Shown one piece after another: positions 42,497 through 55,480 of a DNA stretch of 64,000 nt; positions within the stretch are counted from its first letter, which is position 1, and each line of letters opens with the position of its first letter. Source of the DNA: Azorinus chamasolen (lineage: Eukaryota; Mollusca; Bivalvia; Cardiida; Solecurtidae); the NCBI GenBank assembly GCA_963576725.1, contig OY755244.1:84315121-84379120 (forward strand). Reading direction: 5' to 3'. The notes below the pieces were generated by a model, which was not told where the DNA came from, did no database searches, and saw only the letters and a program-made list of their open reading frames with translations. Both the position numbers and the translations under genes were made by a program.

Positions 42497-43935
42497 AGCT
42501 CACCTGAGCAAAGCTCAGGGTGAGCCTTTGGGAGACTTGAGTGTCTGTCGCCCGTCGTGTGTCGTCCGTCGTCAACAATTTGCTAGCGAACACTCTAGTG
42601 GTCACCAATGAAGTACAATCTTCATGAAACTTGGTCAGAATTATTGTCTTGATAAAACCTCGGACGAGTTCGAAAGTGGGTCATGTGAGGCCAAAAACTA
42701 GGTCATATAGTAGGAAAAACCCAGTGAACAATTTAGAGTTCACATTTTCAGCCCAATCTTCATGAAACCTTGTCAGAATTATTGTCCTGATAAAATTTCG
42801 GACAAGTTCGAAAGTGGGTCATGTGTTGTCATGAAAAACTAAGTCACCGGGTCAAATAGTATAAAAAACCTTGTGAACACTAGTGGTCACATTTTCAGCC
42901 CTATATTCATGAAATCCTGTCAGAATGATTGTCCTGATAAAATTTCGGACGAGTTCGAAAGTGGGTCATGTGAGATCAAAAACTAGGTCACCAGGTCAAA
43001 CAGTATAAAAACCTCGTGAACATTTCAGAGGTCTGTATGAAACTTTATCAGAGTAATTGTTTTAATAAAATCTCGGACGAGGTTGAAAGTAGGTCACATG
43101 GGGTCGAAAACTAGGTCAAAGGACCAAACAGTAGAAACACCTTGTGAACACTTTAGTGGTCATATTTTTAGTCCAATCTTCATGGAACTTAGAATGATTT
43201 TCTTGATAGTTTCATAGACGAGTTTGAAAGTGGGTCACATGGGGTTAAACACTAGGTCAAATTGTAAAAAAAGCTTGTGAACATTCTAGAGGTCAATATT
43301 TTGTCCAATCTTCATGAAACTTTGTCAGAATGGTTGTCGTGATAAAATCTCTGATGTGTTTAAAATGAGTCATTTGGGGTAAAAAACTAGGTCGTATGGC
43401 AGAAAAACCTTGTGAATACGCTAGAGAACACATTTTTAGTCTAGTCTTCATGAAACTTAGTCAGAATGATTGTCCTGATAAAATCTTAGAAGAGTTTGAA
43501 ATAGGATAGGTGGGGCCAAAACGTAGGTCACTAAGTCATATCTTAGAACAATCTTGTCAGCACTCCAGCGGCCACATTTTTAGCCTAACCTTCCACAAAA
43601 TTGCTCAGAATGTTTGTCTTGATGCTATCAAGGTTGAGTTTGATCATGGTAGGGTGGGATAAAAACAAGTATGTCACTAGGTCAAATCTTAGAAAGATCA
43701 CTCTAGAGTGATCTTCATTGGTCAGAATGCTAAAACAAAAAAAATGCAGTCTCGGTTTTATTGAGTCTGTTGATGCGCAGGCATTCATAGTGCAAAGTGC
43801 AACACTACCCCCCCCCAACACACACCCTTACACCCACCCACCCCTCCCCAAGCACCGACTTAAGCGGTATTCAATTATCAAAACAAATAACATCGAAACT
43901 AATGATCCCGAAGGACCACAGAAAATATAGCAACG
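42497..43935 (+). repeat. Degenerate ~120-bp tandem repeat block and AGACTCGG repeat, second copy
   Basis: Duplicate of 7361-8665. It has an additional unit near 42605-42745 and a shorter C run (43808-43815), so unit number and homopolymer length have changed since the duplication. Confidence 0.7.
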
Positions 43936-44339
43936 TTGAGGCCCAATTAAGATTTATGTCGGGAATCAGATAATAAATTTTCAGTCGGAATCCCATCGAT
44001 GTCGACCTCGGTCGTTTGTAGACAATATGGCGCAACATCGATAGTCACGGCGAGGCAGCTATTAGAACATCTGAAATTATTATGTCCCCGCCGTGAGTTG
44101 TTAGCTATTTCTGCTGAAAAGTTGGCCTAAACTTCAAGCATCGATACATTATCTAAGATGTTGCTACTTTTTATAACATCCTTATTTTTCTGCTGAACCA
44201 AATGCATTGTATTGACATATTCTTACTCCACAAACAAAATGCTAAACTTTCACCAAATACACCAGATGATTTCCGACTGATAAAATAGTTCCGATTGCAA
44301 CTTTGGTGAATACGAGATGATGCGAGTTTGTCGAATTCT

Positions 44340-44442
44340 GATTGGTTATGGAATCTACACCTGTAACAACCAACATGTCCTGAAAGGTTGAAGTAAATAT
44401 TAACATTACCCGACCTTGGTGTACTTTGTACTTCTAATCAAG
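44340..44442 (+). promoter_or_regulatory. Candidate PARP3 copy C promoter/first exon (a)
   Basis: Inverted CCAAT (ATTGG near 44341) and donor TCAAG|GTAAGCAG, with the cut after 44442. Equivalent to 9062-9159; same reasoning and limits. Confidence 0.33.
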
Positions 44443-44469
44443 GTAAGCAGCAGTGTTTATTACTAATTA

Positions 44470-45445
44470 ACATTCACATCGTCGATTACCACTGTGGTTA
44501 ACAACTGGTATTTCTACTGAAATGATTTAGCTTTAACCATTCGCTTGCTATTCACGTCAATATAACTACCTGTAAATAGTGAAGACCCAGATGAGACAGC
44601 TCCTGCAGGAGCTGTCTCATCAGGGTCTGCACTATTTACAAGTTGATTGTGCAACCAGTGCACACTCCACAGCAGTGATTGCACAGCGAAATACTTGTAC
44701 ACAGTGAAAGCATGTGTAATTATACAACAGGACATGGGTAAAGAAGGAGAAATGTATTTTAAAATTCAGCAAGAGAATGGTTAAAAATAGAGTCGCTTCA
44801 AGGTAAGTCTCATGTACGCTTCAACGTAAGTCTCATGTACAATTTGAAGGCTGATTACCGTCCTGCAAATTGTATTTTATCACAAATTGAAAGACAAGTG
44901 CAAAATATGTGAGTAATATAAGTCTTGTTCCGTTAGATCAATATAATGGATACTTTGCTGTCGATTACCACTGTGGTTAACAACTGGTATTTCTACTGAA
45001 ATGATTAAGCTTTAACCATTCGCTTGCTATTCACGTCAATATAACTACCTGTAAATAGTGAAGACCCAGATGAGACAGCTCCTGCAGGAAGCTGTCTCAT
45101 CAGGGTCTGCACTATTTACAAGTTGATTTTGCAACCAGTGCACACTCCACAGCAGTGATTGCACAGCGAAATACTTGTACACAGTGAAGGCATGTGTAAT
45201 TATACAACAGGACATGGGTAAAGAAGGAGAAATGTATTTTAAAATTCAGCAAGAGAATGGTTAAAAATAGAGTCGCTTCAAGGTAAGTCTCATGTACGCT
45301 TCAACGTAAGTTTCATGTACAATTTGAAGGCTGATTACCGTCCTGCAAATTGTATTTTATCACAAATTGACAGACAAGTGCAAAATATCTGAGTAATAGG
45401 CCTATAAGTCTATAATATAAGTCTTGTTCTGTTAGATCAATATAA
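44470..45445 (+). repeat. Local ~480-bp tandem duplication with hairpins
   Basis: The sequence from 'gtcgattaccactgtggtta' to 'ttagatcaatataatggata' occurs twice in tandem (about 44479-44957 and 44958-45450), but only once in the A-B spacer (9197-9680). Each copy holds the 69-bp hairpin. Confidence 0.8.
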
Positions 45446-46757
45446 TGGATACTTTGCTGTTATGTTTAAGTAAATGACACTTTCAGCAGACTCCAGTCTC
45501 CAAACAGACCACGCACAGCCCCATGAAATAGGACACATTGACCCAAGATCAAATTCACGTAACTCTGCATTTGACTAATATTTTGAGCACTTCATTATTG
45601 CCTGAAAATTGTGCAATTAATTGGGCGAATTTATATACTTCAATAGATCATAGATGAAGCAGACGAACTTGTATGGCATTATCAGGGTTAACATGGTTGA
45701 ATAACTGCACTATACCCAGTGAGCAACTTACCCGGCAGTATGACATCTGCTTTAAATATGTATATTTGTTAGATTGATTAACGACCCGTGTAAACAATAA
45801 AGATCCAGATTAGGCGACGCGTGACTCGGCTTCTTATCATGATCCAAGCTGTTTGAGACTTTGAAAGTGCCTTCTTTGAAAGTGTCTCAAAAGAAATTAG
45901 AGAAAAATCAATTAAAACTTAAATGTAAAGACGGTCTATCGGATATTAAACTCTAAATATCAGTTGAATAAATTTGAAAAGCTATTCAATGCTATTGGGT
46001 AAAATATTTCCTGTGTACATGCTTGTCAGTTAATGGGTACACATTTGATCTAAACAGCCTCTACAAGCAACTTCTCAATGATTGGAATGACTTCTGAAAG
46101 AGCGTTGATTGCCTCAGGTAAAAACTCACCACTCTAAACTTCCGAATGTCTAAACCAAACATGAATTTGAAATTACATCTTCTATGAAGTCAATATAAAC
46201 GTTGTTAAGTTTGTAACAGAAAATTTGGAAACTTGGCGTAAGAGAAAACATGGGAAGCGTATACGAACTTGGACTAGGACAAATTTTGTTTTAGGAGCTT
46301 TCTGTATTTGGACCTGCATTAAGGTACCATCTGCCTTACACACCCATAATTGGACATAAGTTCGACATAAACACGGTACAAATGGACATATTGTTAGATC
46401 TATTTGTATTATGTTTCCTATGAACTTTCCTATGAAAATTTTACCATTCATTCAATATACATATATACGCTTTTCAACGCCTTTACAACAGAAATAACTC
46501 TGATCAGACGGCTACATATTTCAGATCTTACCATAACCCTGATATACATCTTCAAAAAATAAAATAATCATTCGTGTTATAAAATTTCATGACCAAAGAG
46601 CAGCTTGGATTGAGATGCGACGCACGTGTCTCGTCAAAATCCAAGATGTGTGACTTTTGGTCACTAGTTTCAGATCGGGGGTTTACAAAGACAATGCATT
46701 TACAGCACGACAAACTTTAACGTGTAGACAAATGATCAAACATCGTATTTGTTCTGA

Positions 46758-46887
46758 TTGGCTATCGACACTAGACAGGCAGTAACATGTCCGGAAGAGA
46801 AAATAAATAACAACTGTGCGGAGTCCACAACTTAGTGATTGAGGAACTGTGCCTCGTATTTCTACGATCTCTACGAATCCAATCAAG
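46758..46887 (+). promoter_or_regulatory. Candidate PARP3 copy C promoter/first exon (b)
   Basis: Inverted CCAAT (ATTGGC near 46758) and donor ATCAAG|GTAAGCAG, with the cut after 46887. Equivalent to 10960-11090. Confidence 0.33.
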
Positions 46888-47976
46888 GTAAGCAGCGGTG
46901 TTTATTATTCATATGCTTTCACATGATCCATTGCCACTGTGCTTTACAACTGACATTTCATCTGAAGTGATTGAATTGGTAAAATAAAGTCGCTTCCGGT
47001 TTCGCCTCATGTACAATTCGATTGCTTACCCGTAAAATAATTTGAGTCACAAAGGTCATGCCACACACTGACAGACGCCTGCAAAATAACTGAATTAACT
47101 AGATCTAGTTTTGTTCAACATCTGGAAGTAATTAGTCACACAAAATGAGTAGCTGTCTAAGTTTCAGGAAATGACATTTTCAGCAGACGTCAGTTTCTAA
47201 GCAGACGACAGTTTGTGACCACAAACAGTACCGACATTGTCCCTTATCCTACTTTTGCGTGACAGAAATTAAGAAATAGAACTCATTAAATCAAGATCAA
47301 GTACGTACGACTAATGAATTAGAAAAAAATCTATTATATTTGACAACTGCTTATTTGTTGCCAGAAAAATGCATTCATTTCAGATGAAATTAAAACACTT
47401 CAATTAGAGTTTTAGCAGACGAAATTGCATGACAATATCAGGACAAGAGGATTGAATAGCTACGAACACTATACCCAGATATCAATTTACCTAGCTTTAA
47501 ACAGTAGATTGTATATTGATATATTGACATACTTGCAAATACCTTTTCTTTCAGACATAGAATGAGTTAAGGTCATTGCTAACACTTTACATTATAGATA
47601 GATCTATGCCTTTGGACACCTTTGCAAACACAGTAGACCCAGATCAGCTTTATATATATATATATATAGTTGTAACAGCAATGCTGTTATGCATATAACC
47701 ACTCTGTACCCTACTTGTCGGGGATCTAGCTCCTTGGCAATGTGGTTTAACCCTTTCCCACATATAGATATGCTATTGCATGCCTTTGCAAACAGTAGAC
47801 CCAGATCAGATCACTCCTGACTTTACAGCATCTAGATCTACCAGTAATAGGAAATCTTCTGTACATACGCTATTTTAGAAATTGAGCTAATACATATTCA
47901 TGATGCTATTATTTCAAATTTTTACAAGAATATTCAACAGGGAAGGAGTCAAGTGCTTGGAAATTTTGCAATTTAG
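46888..47976 (+). other. Spacer without a recognised gene
   Basis: Colinear with 11091-12456 minus the TA-flanked MITE. Contains a (TA)n tract near 47652 and a degenerate TTAA MITE from about 47748. Confidence 0.6.
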
Positions 47977-47980
47977 TTAA

Positions 47981-48221
47981 CCCTTTCCCTGTTCTGTATT
48001 TAGGCCAAATTTCAATACCTACTGAATATTCATTAACAAAATAGTTATAAAGAAATATGGCAGGTGGACCATTGTAGACATTTTAGAAAGCAAATAAACA
48101 GTTCTATCAAATTCTATTAGCAAACAGAGTAGATCCTGATCAAACGGCTCGTGGAGGAGCCGTCTGATCTGGGTCTTCTCTATTTGCAAATGCGTGAAAA
48201 ACATTTGTATGAGGGAAAGGG
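47981..48221. mobile_element. piggyBac-like hairpin MITE with TTAA duplication (filled site)
   Basis: Inverted ends CCCTTTCCCTG...TGAGGGAAAGGG with TTAA on both sides (47977-47980, 48222-48225). The A-B spacer has the empty site 'tagttaagcaacatgg' at about 12454. The internal hairpin is 'gcaaacagagtagatcctga' around CGGCTCGTGGAGGAGCCG. This is the cleanest demonstration that the abundant hairpin family moves by TTAA-specific insertion. Confidence 0.85.
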
Positions 48222-48225
48222 TTAA

Positions 48226-49750
48226 TCAACAGACTGCATGGTTATTGGCTAGAGATTGTCAATACAGGTCTGGGGGTCGGGATTTCTGAGAAGGGGGGTG
48301 GGGGGTAATGTAACACTGAGAGGCTGTTAGGTATATAAACACTATAAACCCTCCATGTCGGGGAGCTTGCTCTTTAATGAAGCGGTTTAAGTGCTTGGAA
48401 ATGTTGTGAAGTTGAGCAATGGTTTGCGCGGTTGCTTGCTGGTTGGGTGACCACTAGGGATTGCCGAAGGTGCGCTTGTCTTTACTGAGCCATTTAATGA
48501 GAGTCTGCTCCGTTTGTTTATGAAATAATATAAATCTGATTGTGTGTTCATATGCCAGTATGAAACATTCATGCCATTATTTCTCACATGAATGTTCATG
48601 AAGTAAAGGGTTAATATGTTGCCAGTGTAGCTCTCAGGAATAGTAATACATGAGTAGTATGTATTACATCAATGGTCCGGATAAGATTTGTATTTTATAA
48701 TATTTTAGAGAAAAGTTTCTTTATATCTCCACCAGACCCTTTGTTATGAACCCATTTGAGGAGGCATCCTCCTGGTGCAGTGGACATGTAAGACTATTGT
48801 ATTAAAAGGCAATCGTCTCAAGACAGTTATAAAGAGTGGTCACAACATAGGATTTTGGTGGATAATTGACGATTTTAGTATTTGAATACACAACTTTATC
48901 TACTTTTGTTACATGCCTCCGTTTGCAAAGTCTTGGTTTTCTGGGATGTTTAGCAATAGGATCGAGATTTCTGTATTACCTTTTTCCTACATTAAGCAAC
49001 CGCCTACATCAATATATTTTTATTAATCGTTCTATTGTATTAGATCCACAGTGAATGCCAAATCTGCAGATACTTGAATAAAGAAAAATAAATTAATTAA
49101 TAAAATTTCCAGTATTCAGCTTTTGTTGATTTCAGTTAACATATTTATATAATGTTTTGGAAAAAAACTACTCTTTTTTTTACAACATTACTTCAAATTT
49201 GTTAAAAGATTTTGATAAACTATTCAATAATTGACCGAGTGTTAAATAGCTTGAATCCTGATGAGATAGTGAGTGCCTTAATCCAAGCTGTTTGCAGCTC
49301 ACTTCTTGTGATAATAAGGATTATAAGACTAGATTTAGCTCTGGATAAATTTACATTATAAGGCTACATTAGAACCTGTCTTAAGCAGTCATCAAAAAGA
49401 TGTCTAATTATGTGTCTGTAACTAAGGCAGGTGGTAGCTTAATGCAGATCAAATGTTATGTAGAAAACTTCTATTTGACCTGCATTTAGCAACCACATGC
49501 TTTTTATGACTCTTATGTTCAATAAATGAATCGAACAGGTTCTACTGTATTAGTGCACGTAAATAATTTCTGTTTTCCAGAACAATGTTAACCCTGTACC
49601 TGATGGAGACCCATTTAATAATCCATGTCATCATAATGAGCCTATTAGCCCATTCCCTCATAATGACACTTCTGTAAAAGTCATTGTTTGAAACCAATGT
49701 GATTTATATATTAACCCTGTCCTCCATAAATACGCTTTTCTACGCCTCTT
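48226..49750 (+). other. Spacer without a recognised gene
   Basis: Colinear with 12461-13960, with small indels. A weak hairpin remnant lies near 49245-49310. No coding sequence is supported. Confidence 0.6.
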
Positions 49751-49756
49751 TTAAAA

Positions 49757-49836
49757 TCACCTGTTGAAACCATTGTGATAAATAGAGCATTTGCTCCTAT
49801 AAGAGCAAATACTCTATTTATCACAATGGTTTCAAA
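49757..49836. repeat. Hairpin 'GAAACCATTGTGATAAATAG', second copy
   Basis: Duplicate of 13963-14042 with an identical stem. Confidence 0.8.
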
Positions 49837-50129
49837 CTACAATTTTTTAAAAAAAAATAATTTTCTCTAGTTATTGCTCCATTTCGTTAGTTTCATTCAA
49901 AGAGGTTGGGCCTAAAATTAGCCTATGGAGGCAGGGGTTAATATTTCCTGAGTTCATTCAAGTACCATTATAAAAATTCATCTAATTAAATCTTTCGGCG
50001 ACAAATGTTTAATTGTCGTCTGCAATCCAAGTTTGTAAATCATTCAGTAAAATAAGGAAATGAGATAAATAAATGCAAATTTCAAAGGAATAAAGTACAT
50101 ATATAGAAATAGAGATTGAGACAAATAGT

Positions 50130-51741
50130 GAGGTCCCTGACCAGACACTGTCTTGTAAAGGCGCCGTCTGATCTGGGACTGCACTATTTGTCGTGGTGCA
50201 TTAATATGTGACTGCGGCGGTGAAAGGGTTAATCTTCATGCCTTTACAAACAGAGTAGACAAGATTAGACAATCCAGATGAGATCTTGCAGGAGCCGTCT
50301 GTTCGTCTGATTAGCCCAGATTAGGGCTTTCTCTGTATGCTTTTAATTTAATATAGATCTGATTCTACAGTTTGCACCCTGGCCAAAATTTCCTGTGTTC
50401 ATGTACCATTATAAAGATCCATCTAATTAATATTTATTGGGTCAGTATTTATTTCATGAATATTCATGGAGTAAAAGGTAAAACAAAGATTGTGACAAGT
50501 TGACAACTAACCCACAGTGTTTAGATACTAGTTGTCAGTTTAACATTGGTCTATATAGATATGATAAAAGTATTGATTAAATGTGTTTATCCAACCAAAC
50601 GTAATGTCTATTATACAGAAATTGTCATTATTGATAAATATTACATGTTGTTAGTTGGAACATATACATTGTAATTATCTTTGATCCTAGTAAGAGACAA
50701 TCAATAAATCATTGATGAGAATTATATAAAAACTAGAAATGTGATCTCATTTGCACTGACATACAACAAGGGCCATACCTCTGGTGTTAAGGTAGTTTCT
50801 CATCCCGATCACCCGAATTCCCCGACCAAGGCATGTACACGAGTTCTTCTTGACCTCTACATGATCATACACAACCCTTTTGCGATCATTCACGACTCCT
50901 CCACCACGTCAACTCAACAACCACTCCAATCTCTGCTCAACCAAGATACGATTGCACTTGATCTCTACCCGACCAGATCGTCGGAGTGTTCGGGTGTTAC
51001 TTGAGTAGAGGTCGAGATGATCAGGTACAGATCGAGTAAATGACTTCATCCCGACTGCACTAGAATAGATCTGCACGATTGTCTCCCGATCAACTCAACC
51101 CTCTACTCGATCAATACCCGAGCGCTTCTTGAGCGCGTGGCTACTCAATCTCTACTTGTCAAAACAATTCGGGTAAGCCTCCCCAATCATTCCTGCCGAG
51201 CGAGCCAGACCAGTCCCGGATCATTTGATCAGGCTTGATCTAGTTGATCTGATCGGCAGTGGGAACCTAGCTTTACAGAGTGCAGAGGATAACCAGAGAC
51301 TGAGAATTTGTCAAGTTTCTTACACAGTGAATTCAGAGTTAGCAGCTGATGTATTACTATTCTAATGAGTATAATGATACATGTAAACTTATGAGCAGAT
51401 GCCACATAAAAGACAGGGCTGATCTGGACCTAAACTGGTTCCAATGCACTAGTCTAATACTATAATTATTTGAGTTTGGATGGCTCAACTCACATCAACA
51501 TTTACATTATAGCTGGTTAACACTTTACCTGATAGAGACACCTTTGCAACCAGAGTTGAACAGATCAGACAACTCCTGTAGGAAGCATCTGACCTGGTTC
51601 TGCTCTGTTCGCTTATCTGGTGCTAGAGTTTCTGCCAAAGTTAAATATTCCTGTGTTCAAAACCATTATCAAACTTCAGTAACTACATAGATCCATGATA
51701 TCATTATTTCTGGCATGAATATCCTTGAGGTAGTGGGTTAA
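50130..51741. repeat. MITE remnants and GATC-rich region, second copy
   Basis: Duplicates of 14375-14690, 14980-15500 (here 50770-51270) and 15749-15970 (here 51517-51741). In the last of these the left end reads GTTAACACTTTACC. Confidence 0.5.
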
Positions 51742-51926
51742 GGTCTGTACTGTTTGACTCTTCTCAGTATCTTACCATTCTCAGTTCTCACAGTGTAGGC
51801 TTATCAGATACATGTATTACACTTGGCAGATGGTCTTGCTCTGTACTAGCTATATGCAAGTCCAGACGATACTTTCTCTGAGGCTCACCTAGCTTGACTT
51901 GCCTAGAACATTGTATATAGATTTAT

Positions 51927-52014
51927 ACATTTGCTGTTTCCTTGTGTTGCTGTTCGGGCGAGTGTTTGTTCTGTATGTGGTGTTTCCTGCATGACTCATT
52001 TTTGTACTTTTATT
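51927..52014 (+). repeat. Partial pseudo-LTR of Naiad family 2
   Basis: The 88 bp from ACATTTGCTGTTTCCTTG to TTTGTACTTTTATT appear identical to 58209-58296. Tandem head-to-tail joining of an incomplete upstream copy is typical of Penelope-like elements. Confidence 0.85.
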
Positions 52015-52712
52015 ATCACAACAGTGTTGCTTGTGCCGTGTGGTGGCCGTAAAAAGTCTCCCCGTACACGTAATCGATGTTGTTATCATTCTCTTGCAGG
52101 ATATGCAAGTAACATACACAACTCTCATTCGCCTCTTACATCATCATAAGTATGTCATGCACCTCATGGTAGGTGTTGTGTTCACCAACAATTTGATGCA
52201 CTTGGTAACTACACTAATGTAATTGACGTGTTGATGAACACAATACAGGTGCCCCTCTATCATTTTCCAATATGAATAAAGTTAAAATACCTCGAATAGA
52301 ACTAAAAGCTTTAAATATGCAATCTGTGTCGTCTGTACAAGTACCCAGAAATATTTCTAATTTCTCTTCCCTTCAACCTTTTGTTCGTTTAAAACAACTT
52401 AATTTTCAGTCGGCATCATCTTTTCACATACCATCTCTTTCTATTAATAAATGTTTTTTCAATGGACCAAGAGTTGTACTTTCACCTTTAAAATCTGTTA
52501 TCCAAAATGTTTCTTCTATTCGTAAACGGTCCTTATGCAGGCGACACAGAGTGTATCCAATTATCCAAAAGTGCTTTGCTAAGAGGTGCATATGTTGTAG
52601 TAACATTTCTTGTAATTCCACTATAAAATCTACAGTTAATGGTAGAACATTTAATGTCAAGATAAACTCAGACGTTGATTGTACTACTACTAACGTTATT
52701 TATGTTTTAACT

Positions 52713-52715
52713 TGA
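52713..52715 (+). other. Predicted selenocysteine UGA in the endonuclease zinc motif
   Basis: Context YVLT-UGA-NAPSCGIQYVG. Related proteins have Cys here (a TC-x(n)-C knuckle directly before the YVG motif), so UGA replaces one Cys of the zinc-binding CCHH set. Confidence 0.78.
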
Positions 52716-53576
52716 AACGCGCCTAGTTGCGGTATACAGTACGTAGGACAAACAGGACGTGCTTTGAAAACTCGATTTCGTGAGCATGCATATCAGTGTC
52801 GAAATCGTAAACTAAACAATTTTTTATACCAACACTTTCGGAAATCTGGCCATTCTTTTAAAGATGTTTCAGTACAAATTGTTGAGCATATAACATATGA
52901 TAAGGAGGCGACTAGTAGCTTTAAATCGAAAACTATATTTATATCTGAATTAAATTGGATCAAAAAATTGCAAACACCTTTTCCTTTAGGACTGAATGAT
53001 AATATTTACCAGGCGGGAAATATTTCAAAAGAACCAGCTATAGATATTTTTTCAAATTTTTCTATTAGAAAACGCAAATCTCGATCGCATGGCATTCGCA
53101 AAAATGGTAATATTAAAAGAAAATCTCGTTTGAAAATGACTCTTCTTGATCTACATACTTTACGCCTAACTTCGGGTAAACATGCCATGCTTTCTAGACT
53201 TTCCTCCTTATCTATATGTTCATTAAAAGAAATTGACGAGCAAGCCGATAAAATTATTTTTCGATCAGATCCTCTCATAGGAACGGCTAGTTTGATACAA
53301 AGCTTTACTCTACATGTTCTCAGACCGCACATCGACAAATTATCTGAACATCAAAGATTCTTCTTGAAAATTCCTTTTATTAATAAAGGTATTGATTTTA
53401 TTGACCTCCAAAGTATTTTTAGAGACAAAAATGTAATTGACACTATTCCTAAATACTTTAAAAATACAGAACCACCTATCATCTGCTACAAATATAACAA
53501 ACCCATCAGAAATACAATTTTCAACTATAATAAAATTGTGGCCGACCTTAATATTAATGATAATATTCCTGATAAT

Positions 53577-53579
53577 TGA
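53577..53579 (+). other. Predicted selenocysteine UGA, CxC motif
   Basis: Same codon and context as 31771-31773 in the other family 2 copy. Confidence 0.8.
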
Positions 53580-53991
53580 GATTGCGCCACCTCAAAAGTT
53601 TGCTATTCTCCGGCTGGTCATTTGATTACTGGTAATTTTGAGATAATTAAAGATAAACGTCTACGATCTCTTTTGAATAAAGGTCCCAAATATAGAATAC
53701 CATCCTTGATAGATTTTAACTCTTGTCGAGTTCAGATTGCGGAGGCTTTACAAAATTTCAGTATTAAATGGTGTCGAAGAGAACATGTTGAGTCTAATGC
53801 CCTTTCTTGTTGGAAAAAACTAATTTTTGATATAATTGATAAACGCATTTCCTTTTACAGCTCTAATAAACACCTTCTTCCACCTAAACCTAGAACTTCA
53901 TTTAGACATCTTAAAAAGGGTTTACAGGATTTCCATTCAAAATACGTTTTTTGTTCCTGCTGATAAGGCATCAAATAATGTGATTATTATT

Positions 53992-53994
53992 TGA
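53992..53994 (+). other. Predicted selenocysteine UGA before the RT fingers
   Basis: Same context as 32185-32187 (VIII-UGA-RLHYIDVLK); here it follows a one-base insertion upstream, so this copy is out of frame. Confidence 0.75.
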
Positions 53995-54040
53995 CGATTA
54001 CATTATATCGATGTCTTGAAGCAGGACATTATTAATACCA

Positions 54041-54381
54041 ATGGAAAAGTAGTAAAGTCAAGCAGGCAAAGCCACATGCAAGACGCAACCACCACCAAAA
54101 CACCGATAGACAGCATGACACACACACACAACCACACACCCAAACGCACACGCACACACACACACACACGCGAAATGAACACAGAAAACACCAAAAGACA
54201 CACAAGAAACAGGGACAAACGTTCCACAACATGAACAAACCACAAGCACAAAGACGCAAGGCAAACAAAAGGAAGGGTGACAAAGAGAGTACCGCCTTGG
54301 CACGGTCAGCAGCAAAAACACCACTGGGGGTTTAAACCGGTTTACTGACGTCCTAACCTCACACTTCTCTCAAAGTCACCT
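54041..54381 (-). mobile_element. Solo Naiad family 1 3' end nested in the family 2 ORF
   Basis: Minus-strand 3' UTR fragment ending ACTTTTCCAT at 54041. It interrupts 'aataccaagtcatacattt', which is intact at 32229-32247. It contains only the UTR, truncated just upstream of the TAAACCGGTTTA block. Confidence 0.88.
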
Positions 54382-55480
54382 AGTCATACATTTCAGTTAC
54401 CACTGACGAAAAGACCATCATTTCAGATCATGTCAAAAGGTGTGAACAATTTAGAACCGATATTAAAATTACACAACATAAACTTCCTACTATGTATTGG
54501 TTACCAAAACTACATAAAAAACCATATAAAGCGCGTTTCATTGCAAATTCTAGTTCATGTACAACTACTAAATTGTCTATACTTTTGACTTCTTGTTTAA
54601 CGAAAATAAAGGAACATGTAAAATTTTACTGTGATAAGACATGAAAATTCTGGAATAAATCTCTTCTGGTCTATTAAGAACTCTTCAGAAGTCTTAAACA
54701 AACTTAAGAACAAAATGCATCTTGCTTCCACTGTAAGCACGTACGATTTTTCTACTCTGTACACAACTCTTCCTCATATTTTAATTAAGGATAAGCTTAC
54801 TAACTTGATCCAGAAAGTATTTGCCCGAGAAAAAACATCATTCTTGGCATGTAATGCTGAAAAAGCTTTCTTTACTGACGAGCAAATGAAATATTACACC
54901 AATTGGACTTGCTCAGAAGTTTGCGAAGCACTAACCTTTCTTTTGGATAACATATTTGTACGTTATGGGAATGCTATATACCGTCAGGTAATTGGTATTC
55001 CCATGGGTACGAATTGTGCACCACTTGTCGCAGATTTGTTTTTGTACTGCTATGAGAGAGATTTCATGTTGAGTTTGAATCCTCAATCACAAGAAGATGT
55101 TATAAAAGCCTTCAATAAAACTTGTCGATATTTGGATGATATTTTTAACTTAGATAACCCTTTCTTTGATGCTCTGATTCCTACAATTTATCCTTAAGAA
55201 CTCAAATTGAATAAAGCTAACCCGTCCGACAATTATGCAGCGTTTCTTGACCTAGACCTTAAAATTAATAATGGAATGATTTCTTCTAAAATATATGACA
55301 AAAGAGATGATTTTGATTTTAATATTGTAAATTTTCCTCATCTTGACGGGGATGTTCCTCGTGCTCCATCTTACGGGGTTTATATATCTCAACTTATTCT
55401 CACCATCTTATAAAGGATAGACTTATTAAATTAATAGAAAAAACCTTTGCCAGAGAAAACAAAATGTTCATTGCTTGTAA

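Noticed and set aside
52272..53579. Canonical Penelope or non-LTR (LINE) retrotransposon
   Set aside because: The GIY-YIG endonuclease is N-terminal to the RT and is followed by a CxC-type linker, opposite to canonical Penelope. LINEs use APE or REL endonucleases and lack GIY-YIG.
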